Origin: JBEVMS01 sp040508515
Lineage (GTDB): Bacteria; Pseudomonadota; Gammaproteobacteria; Xanthomonadales; Rhodanobacteraceae
Assembly (NCBI GenBank): GCA_040508515.1
Contig: JBEVMS010000149.1
Span: 1 to 7,862, forward strand
DNA: 7,862 nt
Reading direction: 5' to 3'
Under the pieces are notes generated by a model that worked only from the letters and a program-made list of their open reading frames with translations, searched no databases and was not told the origin of the DNA. A program made the translations under genes and the position numbers. Positions 1 through 5,357 of this stretch are shown piece after piece (position 1 is the stretch's first letter; every line of letters starts with the position of its first letter).

Positions 1-2
1 CC

Positions 3-221
3 GATTTGAAAACGCGGGCGCGCGCCCCGGCCGCCGACGAACTTCGCAATGGCCTTGAAAACATGGCGGCCTCCGACCGGGTGCCGCCAATCGCTACGTT
101 TACGACCAGCGATGCGCGGGTCGAGAATGCGCAAGCGATCACTACAGCCTTCGTCGATCAAGAACCGCGATGGCATCCGCCCGCAGACGAGCCAACCGAT
201 AAAAGGCCAACCGTGCCTTAG
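3..221 (+). CDS. Possible C-terminal fragment of an unrecognised protein (runs off left edge)
   Basis: A reading frame is open from the left edge (codon starting at base 3) to a TAG at 219-221, giving about 72 residues. I do not recognise it. The translation is hydrophilic and mixed in composition (for example DELRNGLENMAASDR near its start, and an acidic, proline-rich tail ending KRPTVP), with no membrane segment or known motif. By my hand count roughly two thirds of third codon positions are G or C, weaker than in proC or the peptidase gene, so coding support is modest. No ATG with a ribosome binding site lies at its start, so if real it begins outside the window. It could equally be a chance open frame. 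Confidence 0.25.
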   Translation, partial: DLKTRARAPAADELRNGLENMAASDRVPPIATFTTSDARVENAQAITTAFVDQEPRWHPPADEPTDKRPTVP

Positions 222-434
222 GATTCACCGTGATAGGGGTGCTGAAGAAACCATGCGGCGTGCGCCGGCCGGCACCAGCCACCTTGCAGCTAATCGAGCA
301 CTGGAGCGGCCCCTTGGTTTCCACTGTCTCGACGAGTTAACAACCCACCAACCCGTTGCCGCCACATTTACTGCAGAACCTGCGCGGAGCGCGGTGGGCC
401 ATGACCTACGTGGTTGCGTCGCTCTGCGCGGCGC
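222..434. other. Stretch with no recognised gene
   Basis: I see no supported gene here. A 60-codon minus-strand frame (142-324) begins with GTG directly after an in-frame TAA and has no convincing ribosome binding site. A long plus-strand frame through this stretch is arginine- and proline-rich and runs antisense through the small gene at 435-539, so it is probably non-coding. No clear terminator hairpin with a T-run was found downstream of the small minus-strand gene. Confidence 0.5.
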
Positions 435-539
435 TTATTTGCTGTTTTTCTTCTTTTCCTCCTTGGCGGCCCGCTTCTCCTTCAGCGTTTTTTCGGGCTT
501 CTTTTTTTCGCTTTTCTTTGAATCCATACCTTTGCTCAT
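435..539 (-). CDS. Very small lysine-rich protein (34 aa)
   Basis: This minus-strand gene starts with ATG at 539-537 and ends with TAA at 437-435. The product begins MSKGMDSKKSEKKKPEK and continues with TLKEKRAAKEEKKKNSK. It has 14 lysines, one arginine and five glutamates in 34 residues, no hydrophobic segment and no cysteine. It is predicted to be a soluble, strongly basic peptide, probably unstructured or a single charged helix. The start is supported by AGGAG at 546-550, six bases upstream. From memory, short lysine-rich proteins opening MSKGxDxKK and containing a TLKEKRAxK core are annotated as hypothetical in other proteobacteria; their function is unknown to me. Nucleic-acid binding would be a guess from charge only. 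The gene stands alone, divergent from the BON-protein gene. Confidence 0.75.
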   Translation of the reverse strand: MSKGMDSKKSEKKKPEKTLKEKRAAKEEKKKNSK

Positions 540-545
540 AACTCT

Positions 546-550
546 CTCCT
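546..550 (-). promoter_or_regulatory. Ribosome binding site of the lysine-rich small gene
   Basis: On the minus strand AGGAG is followed by a six-base spacer and the ATG at 539. It is among the strongest Shine-Dalgarno matches in the window and is the main evidence that the tiny reading frame is translated. Confidence 0.75.
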
Positions 551-870
551 GCGCGCGTGATCATCTGGCTCGTCGGGCAAGCGCACGTTGACCGCTTCAG
601 CTAACACCCGACGCTTAAGCATCGCATGGAAACGGCCAAGCTGGCATCGCCCTGCTCCCGTGAAGCAGTGGGTTCAAAGGCCAATAGCGTCCTGGACAAT
701 CATGCCCATGACGAGCGCCCGCGCTGCCTGCACGAATCCTTCGCATTGGCTAGCTGTTCCTAAACGGCAGCGGGTGAAGCCCACATGGCATTCACTTTTG
801 CCCTGTTCCTATATCACGGTACGGACGCCGCCTAGCTCGCTGGATGGCTGTCCGGGACACCCCCCACCAC
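551..870. other. Divergent intergenic region upstream of the BON-protein gene
   Basis: The gap between the lysine-rich gene and the BON gene carries no gene I recognise. The BON reading frame stays open upstream to about 588, but that stretch is rich in Trp, Pro and Arg, lacks a ribosome binding site, and sits upstream of a clear signal peptide, so I treat it as non-coding. A 45-codon plus-strand frame (about 627-764, METAKLASP...) has no ribosome binding site. The best promoter-like element for the BON gene is a -10-like TATATC at 810-815 preceded by CC, about 60 bases ahead of the start codon. No good -35 box accompanies it, which would suit a stress sigma factor, but this is weak evidence. 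Confidence 0.4.
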
Positions 871-875
871 AGGAG
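871..875 (+). promoter_or_regulatory. Ribosome binding site deciding the BON-protein start
   Basis: AGGAG sits six bases before the ATG at 882. Together with the signal peptide that follows, it fixes the start at 882 rather than at any upstream in-frame codon. Confidence 0.8.
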
Positions 876-881
876 ATCGCC

Positions 882-1253
882 ATGCGTTCCACAACTCTGA
901 TCCGCAAATCCGTCATGACTGCCGGCCTGATCGCTGCCTTCGCCGCGCTGCCGATGGTAGCGGCGACCGCGGCGGAAACCGGCGCACAGGCTATGACGTC
1001 CGACAACCAAACGGTGCCGGATAAGGCCGCCGATACTTGGATCACCACCAAGGTCAAATCCGAATTCGCCACCGATTCGCACGTCAAAGGGTCGGATATT
1101 TCGGTCACCACCGCCGACGGCGTGGTCAATCTGAGCGGCACCGTGCCCACCGCGAAGGAAAAGACCCACGCTCAGAACGTCGCCAAGAAGGTCAAGGGCG
1201 TCAAGAGCGTGGATGCCAGCGGCCTGACCGTCAGCGCCGCCGCGTCCAATTGA
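882..1253 (+). CDS. Exported single-BON-domain protein, OsmY-like
   Basis: The product has 123 residues. Residues 1-31 form a typical Sec signal peptide: basic start (MRSTTLIRK), hydrophobic core to about 26, then a small-residue stretch ending VAATAA with likely cleavage near 28-31. A short linker leads into one BON domain, about 49-118. The domain shows the family pattern: DTWITTKVKSEF helix, then an IxVTTADGVVNLSGTV strand-turn-strand (73-89), then AKKVKGVKSVD (101-111). OsmY of Escherichia coli carries two BON domains; this protein has one, a common arrangement in Xanthomonadales. BON proteins of this type sit in the periplasm, are thought to contact membrane phospholipid, and are often induced by osmotic or stationary-phase stress. 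It is a single-gene unit with its own ribosome binding site and terminator. The precise function is unknown; the symbol osmY is not assigned because only one domain is present. Confidence 0.9.
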   Translation: MRSTTLIRKSVMTAGLIAAFAALPMVAATAAETGAQAMTSDNQTVPDKAADTWITTKVKSEFATDSHVKGSDISVTTADGVVNLSGTVPTAKEKTHAQNVAKKVKGVKSVDASGLTVSAAASN

Positions 1254-1271
1254 TCGCACGTTAGTCGGGTG

Positions 1272-1293
1272 ATGCGGTACCACCCCACCGCAT
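1272..1293. repeat. Small hairpin between BON gene and its terminator
   Basis: ATGCGGT at 1272-1278 is complementary to ACCGCAT at 1287-1293, giving a 7-base-pair stem with an 8-base C-rich loop. It has no T-run. It lies in the 3' untranslated part of the BON transcript, just ahead of the terminator, and may protect the RNA 3' end or be incidental. Confidence 0.4.
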
Positions 1294-1308
1294 GATCCGA
1301 TAAGCAAC

Positions 1309-1337
1309 GGGAGCCAGGGATGGCTCCCTATTTTTTT
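1309..1337 (+). terminator. Rho-independent terminator of the BON-protein gene
   Basis: GGGAGCCA (1309-1316) and TGGCTCCC (1321-1328) form a perfect 8-base-pair stem with a GGGA tetraloop, followed by TA and seven T (1331-1337). This is a classical intrinsic terminator about 55 bases after the BON stop codon. The stem also lies 30 bases beyond the pilU stop on the other strand. On that side the hairpin is followed only by GTTGCTTATC, so it may serve the pilT-pilU transcript weakly as well. Confidence 0.92.
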
Positions 1338-1366
1338 GCCTAGATCAGGCCCGCCGTACGACGGTG

Positions 1367-2533
1367 TCAACGATGCAGCAAGCCGCTGCCCAGGCTGCGC
1401 GACTCACCGGTTTCCACCAGCTCCACTCCATCAAGACCCTGTGCAAGCGTGTGTGCGTCGCCGCCTTGTGCCAGCTTGATGCGTAGACGCACCTCGTTGG
1501 AGCTGTCGGCGTGGCGCAGCGCGTCTTCGTAGGAAATTTCCCCGGCGTGATAAAGCTCGACCAGGCTCTGGTCGAAGGTGCGCATACCCAGGTTGCCCGA
1601 TTCCTTCATCACTTCCTTGATCTTGTGGATCTCGCCCTGACGGATGTAGTCCTGCACCAGCGGGGTGCCCAGCATGACCTCCACCGCGATGCGGCGGGCG
1701 GTGCCGTCCGGGGTGGGAATCAACTGCTGCGCCACAATGCCCTTCAAGTTCAGCGACAGATCCATGAACAACTGCTGGCGGCGATCCTCGGGGAAAAAAT
1801 GGATGATCCGATCGATCGCCTGGTTGGCATTGTTGGCGTGCAAGGTGCACATCACCAAGTGGCCGGTTTCGGCGAAGTTGATGGCGTGCTCCATGGTTTC
1901 GCGCGTGCGTACCTCGCCGATCATGATCACGTCAGGCGCCTGGCGCAGGGTATTTTTTAATGCGTTTTCCCAACTGTCGGTGTCAATGCCCAATTCGCGC
2001 TGGGTGACGATGCAGCCTTCGTGCTTGTGCACGTATTCGATCGGGTCTTCGATGGTGATGATGTGCCCGGTCGAATTCTGATTGCGGTAACCCAGCATGG
2101 CCGCCAACGAGGTTGACTTACCGGTACCCGTGCCACCGACCAACACCACGATGCCACGCTTGGTCATCGACAACTGCTTGAGTACCGGCGGCAGGTTCAG
2201 CTCTTCCATCGTCGGGATCTTCGACTCGATCCGCCGCAGCACCATGCCGACGCAATTGCGTTGGTAGAAACACGACACGCGAAAACGACCCACGCCCGAC
2301 GCGCTGATCGCGAATTGGCATTCGTGGGTTCGCTCAAATTCCTCGCGCTGCGTCGGCGTCATCACATTGAGCACCATCTCGCGCGCCTGCTGCACCGACA
2401 GCGGGCTCTGCGTGATCGGCACGATGCGCCCCTGCACCTTCAACGAGGGTGCCACGCCGACCGTAATGAACAGGTCCGACGCCTTCTTGTGCACCATCAG
2501 CTTGAGGAACGAAGTGAAGTCGAAGTCGCTCAT
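1367..2533 (-). CDS. pilU: Type IV pilus retraction ATPase PilU
   Basis: PilU is a hexameric AAA-like ATPase of the secretion superfamily (GspE/PilT class). It acts at the cytoplasmic face of the inner membrane at the base of the type IV pilus and assists PilT in depolymerising the pilus. The protein has 388 residues, the usual PilU length. An N-terminal PAS-like domain (about 1-105) precedes the RecA-like motor. Visible motifs are Walker A GGTGTGKST at 133-141, Asp box IITIEDPIEY at 158-167, Walker B region DVIMIGEVR at 201-209 with its glutamate, and His box TGHLVMCTLHANN at 223-235. The sequence after 340 is the divergent tail that separates PilU from PilT. The ATG is preceded by AGGGGA (2541-2546) with seven bases of spacing. 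It lies 114 bases downstream of pilT on the same strand. All catalytic motifs appear intact. Confidence 0.96.
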   Translation of the reverse strand: MSDFDFTSFLKLMVHKKASDLFITVGVAPSLKVQGRIVPITQSPLSVQQAREMVLNVMTPTQREEFERTHECQFAISASGVGRFRVSCFYQRNCVGMVLRRIESKIPTMEELNLPPVLKQLSMTKRGIVVLVGGTGTGKSTSLAAMLGYRNQNSTGHIITIEDPIEYVHKHEGCIVTQRELGIDTDSWENALKNTLRQAPDVIMIGEVRTRETMEHAINFAETGHLVMCTLHANNANQAIDRIIHFFPEDRRQQLFMDLSLNLKGIVAQQLIPTPDGTARRIAVEVMLGTPLVQDYIRQGEIHKIKEVMKESGNLGMRTFDQSLVELYHAGEISYEDALRHADSSNEVRLRIKLAQGGDAHTLAQGLDGVELVETGESRSLGSGLLHR

Positions 2534-2540
2534 GAGCCTA

Positions 2541-2546
2541 TCCCCT
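2541..2546 (-). promoter_or_regulatory. Ribosome binding site of pilU
   Basis: AGGGGA on the minus strand stands seven bases before the pilU ATG, so pilU has its own translation start signal rather than depending on coupling to pilT. Confidence 0.65.
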
Positions 2547-2552
2547 GTCCGG

Positions 2553-2636
2553 AAGCGCCGGTGCCCGGGCCATCTTATACCGGCATGGTCTGGGCGTCGT
2601 GGCCCCGAGGACGGCTCATCCCGGACGGCAGCGCTT
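2553..2636. repeat. Potentially folded pilT-pilU spacer
   Basis: The 114-base spacer contains nested complementary segments. AAGCGC (2553-2558) pairs with GCGCTT (2631-2636), and TGCC (2562-2565) pairs with GGCA (2627-2630), with a three-base bulge between these stems. Inside them GGGCCA (2567-2572) pairs with TGGCCC (2600-2605). All are Watson-Crick pairs, so either strand's RNA could form them. There is no T-run, so this is not an ordinary terminator. A TATAAGAT on the minus strand at 2572-2579 resembles a -10 box and could give pilU its own promoter, but I see no matching -35. Confidence 0.35.
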
Positions 2637-2647
2637 ACCTCGTCATG

Positions 2648-3685
2648 CTACTTGAACGAATCCTTGTTCTTGGCGTAGGTCATCGCCTCTTGCCGGGTCA
2701 CCAGGCCGCGCTTGACTAGGTCCAGCAGGTTCTGGTCGAGCGTCTGCATGCCGTACTGCTGGCCGGTCTGGATCGACGAGTACATCTGCGCCACCTTGTC
2801 CTCGCGGATCAGGTTACGGATCGCCGGAATGCCAACCATGATCTCGTGCGCCGCCAAGCGGCCACCGCCCACCTTTTTCAGCAGCGATTGGGCGATCACC
2901 GCGCGCAGGCTTTCGGACAGCATCGAGCGCACCATCGGCTTTTCGCCGGCGGGAAACACGTCGATGATGCGGTCGATGGTTTTGGCCGCCGAGCTGGTGT
3001 GCAAAGTCGCGAAGACCAAATGGCCGGTTTCGGCGGCGGTCAGCGCCAGCCGGATGGTTTCCAGATCGCGCAACTCGCCGACCAGGATGTAGTCAGGATC
3101 TTCGCGCAGCGCCGAGCGCAAGGCCTCGTTGAAGCCATGCGTATCGCGGTGCACCTCGCGCTGGTTGATCAGGCATTTCTGCGAGGTATGCACGAATTCG
3201 ATCGGGTCCTCGACGCTGAGGATGTGGCCGTATTCGGTTTTATTGATGTGATCGACCATCGCCGCCAACGTGGTCGACTTGCCCGAACCGGTCGGCCCGG
3301 TGACCAGGATCAGCCCCTGCGGCTGCTCGATCAGCTCGCGGAAAATTTTCGGCGCGCCGAGATCTTCCAGGGTCAGCACTTCAGAGGGAATGGTACGGAA
3401 CACGGCCGCCGAGCCGCGGCTTTGATTGAAGGCGTTGACGCGAAAACGCGCCAGGCCGGGAATTTCAAAAGAGAAGTCGACCTCAAGGAATTCCTCGTAA
3501 TCGCGCCGCTGCTTGTCGGACATGATGTCGTAGACCAGCCCGTGCACCTGCTTTTGGTCCAGCGCCGGAATATTGATCCGGCGCACGTCGCCATCAACGC
3601 GAATCATCGGCGGCAAGCCGGACGACAAGTGCAGGTCCGAGGCCTTATTCTTCACTGAGAAGGCAAGCAGTTCGGCGATATCCAT
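2648..3685 (-). CDS. pilT: Type IV pilus twitching motility ATPase PilT
   Basis: PilT is the main pilus retraction motor: a hexameric ATPase at the inner-membrane base of the type IV pilus that drives pilin disassembly, giving twitching motility, surface sensing and DNA uptake. The protein has 345 residues, the standard length. Motifs: N-terminal KASDLHLSSG (14-23), Walker A GPTGSGKST (130-138), Asp box ILSVEDPIEF (155-164), Walker B region DYILVGELRD (198-207), His box TGHLVFATLHTSS (220-232), and the AIRNLIRE motif (288-295) characteristic of PilT and needed for retraction in studied homologues. The frame is open 20 codons further upstream, but I chose the ATG at 3685. It gives the conserved MDIAELLAFSVKNKASDLHL start and has AAGGGGA (3694-3700) eight bases ahead. 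It heads a probable pilT-pilU unit and is transcribed away from proC. Nothing appears defective. Confidence 0.97.
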   Translation of the reverse strand: MDIAELLAFSVKNKASDLHLSSGLPPMIRVDGDVRRINIPALDQKQVHGLVYDIMSDKQRRDYEEFLEVDFSFEIPGLARFRVNAFNQSRGSAAVFRTIPSEVLTLEDLGAPKIFRELIEQPQGLILVTGPTGSGKSTTLAAMVDHINKTEYGHILSVEDPIEFVHTSQKCLINQREVHRDTHGFNEALRSALREDPDYILVGELRDLETIRLALTAAETGHLVFATLHTSSAAKTIDRIIDVFPAGEKPMVRSMLSESLRAVIAQSLLKKVGGGRLAAHEIMVGIPAIRNLIREDKVAQMYSSIQTGQQYGMQTLDQNLLDLVKRGLVTRQEAMTYAKNKDSFK

Positions 3686-3693
3686 CTGGCGGT

Positions 3694-3700
3694 TCCCCTT
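3694..3700 (-). promoter_or_regulatory. Ribosome binding site deciding the pilT start
   Basis: AAGGGGA on the minus strand lies eight bases before the ATG at 3685. It supports this start over the one 20 codons upstream. Confidence 0.7.
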
Positions 3701-3897
3701 TACAACCGGTCGTCGGCAAGGCAAGCATCGTTGTGACACATGCACAACGCCGCGCCGATACTACCCGCCCGGTGGCCTGGGCGACCAGCGTTTGCGCTGA
3801 CGCGGCACGCCCATAATCGCCATCGCGACAACCGCGCTTACGGCGAGCGGCCACGCTCCGGTAAGGTATGCGCTGAATCGTCAGGGAAACCACTTCA
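3701..3897. promoter_or_regulatory. Divergent spacer between pilT and proC, with promoters inferred
   Basis: The two genes point away from each other, so promoters for both should lie here. On the minus strand TAGTAT (3758-3763) is a possible -10 for pilT, about 65 bases before its likely transcript's start codon, with only a poor -35. No strong sigma-70 pair was found for proC. A ribosome-binding AGGGA at 3883-3887 precedes the proC ATG by ten bases. No reading frame here resembles YggS, the gene often found at this position. Confidence 0.45.
3837..3865. repeat. Imperfect inverted repeat upstream of proC
   Basis: CTTAC (3837-3841) and GAGCG (3845-3849) are mirrored by CGCTC (3854-3858) and GTAAG (3861-3865), around a GCCA centre and with a small internal mismatch. 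It lies 32 bases ahead of the proC start. It could be an operator for a dimeric regulator or a leader hairpin in the proC transcript. No known regulator motif was recognised. Confidence 0.4.
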
Positions 3898-4722
3898 ATG
3901 ACCCGCATCGCATTCATCGGCGGTGGCAACATGGCGCGCAGCCTGATCGGCGGCCTGCGCCGCACCGGCGTGGCCGCGTCGAGCATCAGCGTGGCCGAGC
4001 CGCAGGCCGACGCGCGCGACGCGCTGGCGCGCGAGTTCGGCATCGCCAGTTACGCGGATAACGCGCCGGCGGCGGCCGATGCCGAGGTGGTCGTGCTGGC
4101 GGTCAAGCCGCAGATCATGCCCTCGATCCAGGCCGAGTTGCGCGATCTGCTGCAGCGTCAGCGGCCGATGCTGATCTCGATCGCCGCCGGCGTGCGGCTG
4201 GCGCAGTTGGAACGCTGGTTCGGCAACCACCTGCCGATCGTGCGCTGCATGCCCAATACGCCGGCGCTGATCGGCGCCGGCGCCACCGCGCTGTTCGCCA
4301 ACGGCCGGGTCAGTCCGCCGCAGCGCGCGCAGGCGCAACATATTCTGGACGCGGCGGGCATCACGCGCTGGGTCGAGCAGGAAAGCCAGCTCGATACCGT
4401 CACCGCGCTGTCGGGCTCCGGTCCGGCCTACTTCTTCGCGCTGGTCGAAGCGCTGGAAGACGCCGCGGTGGCGCAAGGCCTGTCGCGCGACACCGCGCGC
4501 GCGCTGGCGGCGCAGACCTGCCTGGGCGCCGGGCGCATGCTCAGCGAAAGTGGCGAGGCACCCGGCCTGTTGCGCCAACGCGTCACCTCGCCGCGCGGCA
4601 CTACCCAGGCTGCACTGGAAAGTTTCGCCGCCGATGATTTGCATCGCATCGTGGCCCGTGCCGTGGCCGCCGCCACCCGTCGCGGTGAAGAACTGGCAGC
4701 CGAACTGGAGCGTCATCCGTGA
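3898..4722 (+). CDS. proC: Pyrroline-5-carboxylate reductase
   Basis: ProC reduces 1-pyrroline-5-carboxylate to L-proline with NAD(P)H, the last step of proline synthesis, in the cytoplasm. The protein has 274 residues, close to the E. coli enzyme. The N-terminal Rossmann domain opens with MTRIAFIGGGNMA, the dinucleotide-binding glycine loop (8-13). It continues with AVKPQ (68-72), RCMPNTP (116-122) and the substrate-site segment LSGSGPAYFF (171-180). The C-terminal dimerisation domain contains the ProC signature region VTSPRGTTQAALE (229-241). Most homologues I remember read SPGGTT there; here residue 233 is arginine, encoded CGC. The start at 3898 retains the whole glycine loop; the next in-frame ATG (3931) would delete it. 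Its stop overlaps the GTG of the yggT gene by four bases, implying translational coupling. Third codon positions are very GC-rich. Confidence 0.96.
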   Translation: MTRIAFIGGGNMARSLIGGLRRTGVAASSISVAEPQADARDALAREFGIASYADNAPAAADAEVVVLAVKPQIMPSIQAELRDLLQRQRPMLISIAAGVRLAQLERWFGNHLPIVRCMPNTPALIGAGATALFANGRVSPPQRAQAQHILDAAGITRWVEQESQLDTVTALSGSGPAYFFALVEALEDAAVAQGLSRDTARALAAQTCLGAGRMLSESGEAPGLLRQRVTSPRGTTQAALESFAADDLHRIVARAVAAATRRGEELAAELERHP

Positions 4723-5294
4723 GCTATCTGATCCAAGCGTTTACCCTGCTGCTGCAACTGGCCATCAGCGCGATCGCAACCTTATTCGTGCTGCGCATCC
4801 TAGCCGAGGCCAGCCGCGCCGACTTCCACAACCCGCTCAGCCAATTCATTTACCGCTACACCAATCCGGTGCTCGCGCCCCTGCGGCGGCTGATCCCCAA
4901 CTGGCGGCGGATCAACAGCGCCGCCATCTTGGTGGTATGGCTGCTGATGCTGCTCAAGCGCGCGATCGTGTTTTTGCTGCTGGGCGTGACGCCGGGCCTG
5001 ATCGGCCTGCTGATACTGTCGCTGGCCGACCTGCTGGATTTCATCGCGGTGTTCTACATGGTGCTGATCATTGGCTGGTCGCTGATGAGCCTGTTTTCGG
5101 TGGACAGCTATCACCCGGTGCAGCGCCTGGTCGGTGCTCTGGTCGCGCCGGTGATGCGTCCGCTGCGCGGCCGGCTGGTTGCCGGTGGCCTGGACTTCGG
5201 TCCGTGGGTGGTGCTCATCGTCCTGATGCTGGCGCGGGTGCTGATCGTCGGACCGCTCGAAGACTTCGGCACCCAACTGGCGATCGGCGCCTGA
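4719..5294 (+). CDS. yggT: YggT-family integral membrane protein
   Basis: The product is a 191-residue inner-membrane protein with two YggT repeats. The first has a membrane segment (about 5-27) followed by NPLSQFIYRYTNPVLAPLRRLIP (38-60). The second has hydrophobic stretches (about 67-90 and 93-122), then HPVQRLVGALVAPVMRPLRGRL (132-153) and a last membrane segment (about 160-178). The NP/HP...P..PLRR pattern repeated in both halves is the family hallmark. The function is poorly defined; family members have been linked to osmotic tolerance, and in other bacteria and plastids to division and membrane-complex assembly. The start is GTG at 4719-4721, overlapping the proC stop as GTGA, with GGAG at 4707-4710 eight bases ahead. 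Overlap and shared strand indicate one transcript with proC. Confidence 0.93.
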   Translation: MSYLIQAFTLLLQLAISAIATLFVLRILAEASRADFHNPLSQFIYRYTNPVLAPLRRLIPNWRRINSAAILVVWLLMLLKRAIVFLLLGVTPGLIGLLILSLADLLDFIAVFYMVLIIGWSLMSLFSVDSYHPVQRLVGALVAPVMRPLRGRLVAGGLDFGPWVVLIVLMLARVLIVGPLEDFGTQLAIGA

Positions 5295-5307
5295 TACGCC
5301 CTTCCCC

Positions 5308-5327
5308 GCTGATGGTCAGCCATCAGC
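5308..5327. repeat. Hairpin between yggT and the M13 peptidase gene
   Basis: GCTGATGG (5308-5315) and CCATCAGC (5320-5327) form a perfect 8-base-pair stem with a TCAG loop, in the 63-base gap after the yggT stop. No T-run follows, so it is not a standard intrinsic terminator. It may be an RNA-processing or stability element separating proC-yggT from the peptidase gene, or a regulator site. Confidence 0.45.
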
Positions 5328-5357
5328 ACACTTTCACTGCCATGGATCACCTTCCCG

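Noticed and set aside
142..324. A 60-codon minus-strand frame starting with GTG
   Set aside because: An in-frame stop lies just upstream, there is no ribosome binding site, and the composition is unconvincing.
660..690. A GGTTCAAAGG segment resembling a tRNA T-loop
   Set aside because: No matching T-stem, acceptor stem, anticodon arm or CCA end can be placed around it.
627..764. A 45-codon plus-strand frame METAKLASP...
   Set aside because: There is no ribosome binding site, third-position GC is only slightly above background, and no recognisable motif is present. Kept only as a remark in the intergenic entry.
588..881. A 98-codon N-terminal extension of the BON protein
   Set aside because: The extension has no ribosome binding site and looks random (Trp, Pro, Arg). 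A strong AGGAG and a signal peptide place the start at 882.
2846..3658. A 270-codon plus-strand frame opposite pilT
   Set aside because: It is an antisense shadow of a complete, highly conserved pilT.
3895..4716. A 273-codon minus-strand frame opposite proC
   Set aside because: It is an antisense shadow of proC, dominated by His, Arg, Gln and Gly, with no plausible start signal.
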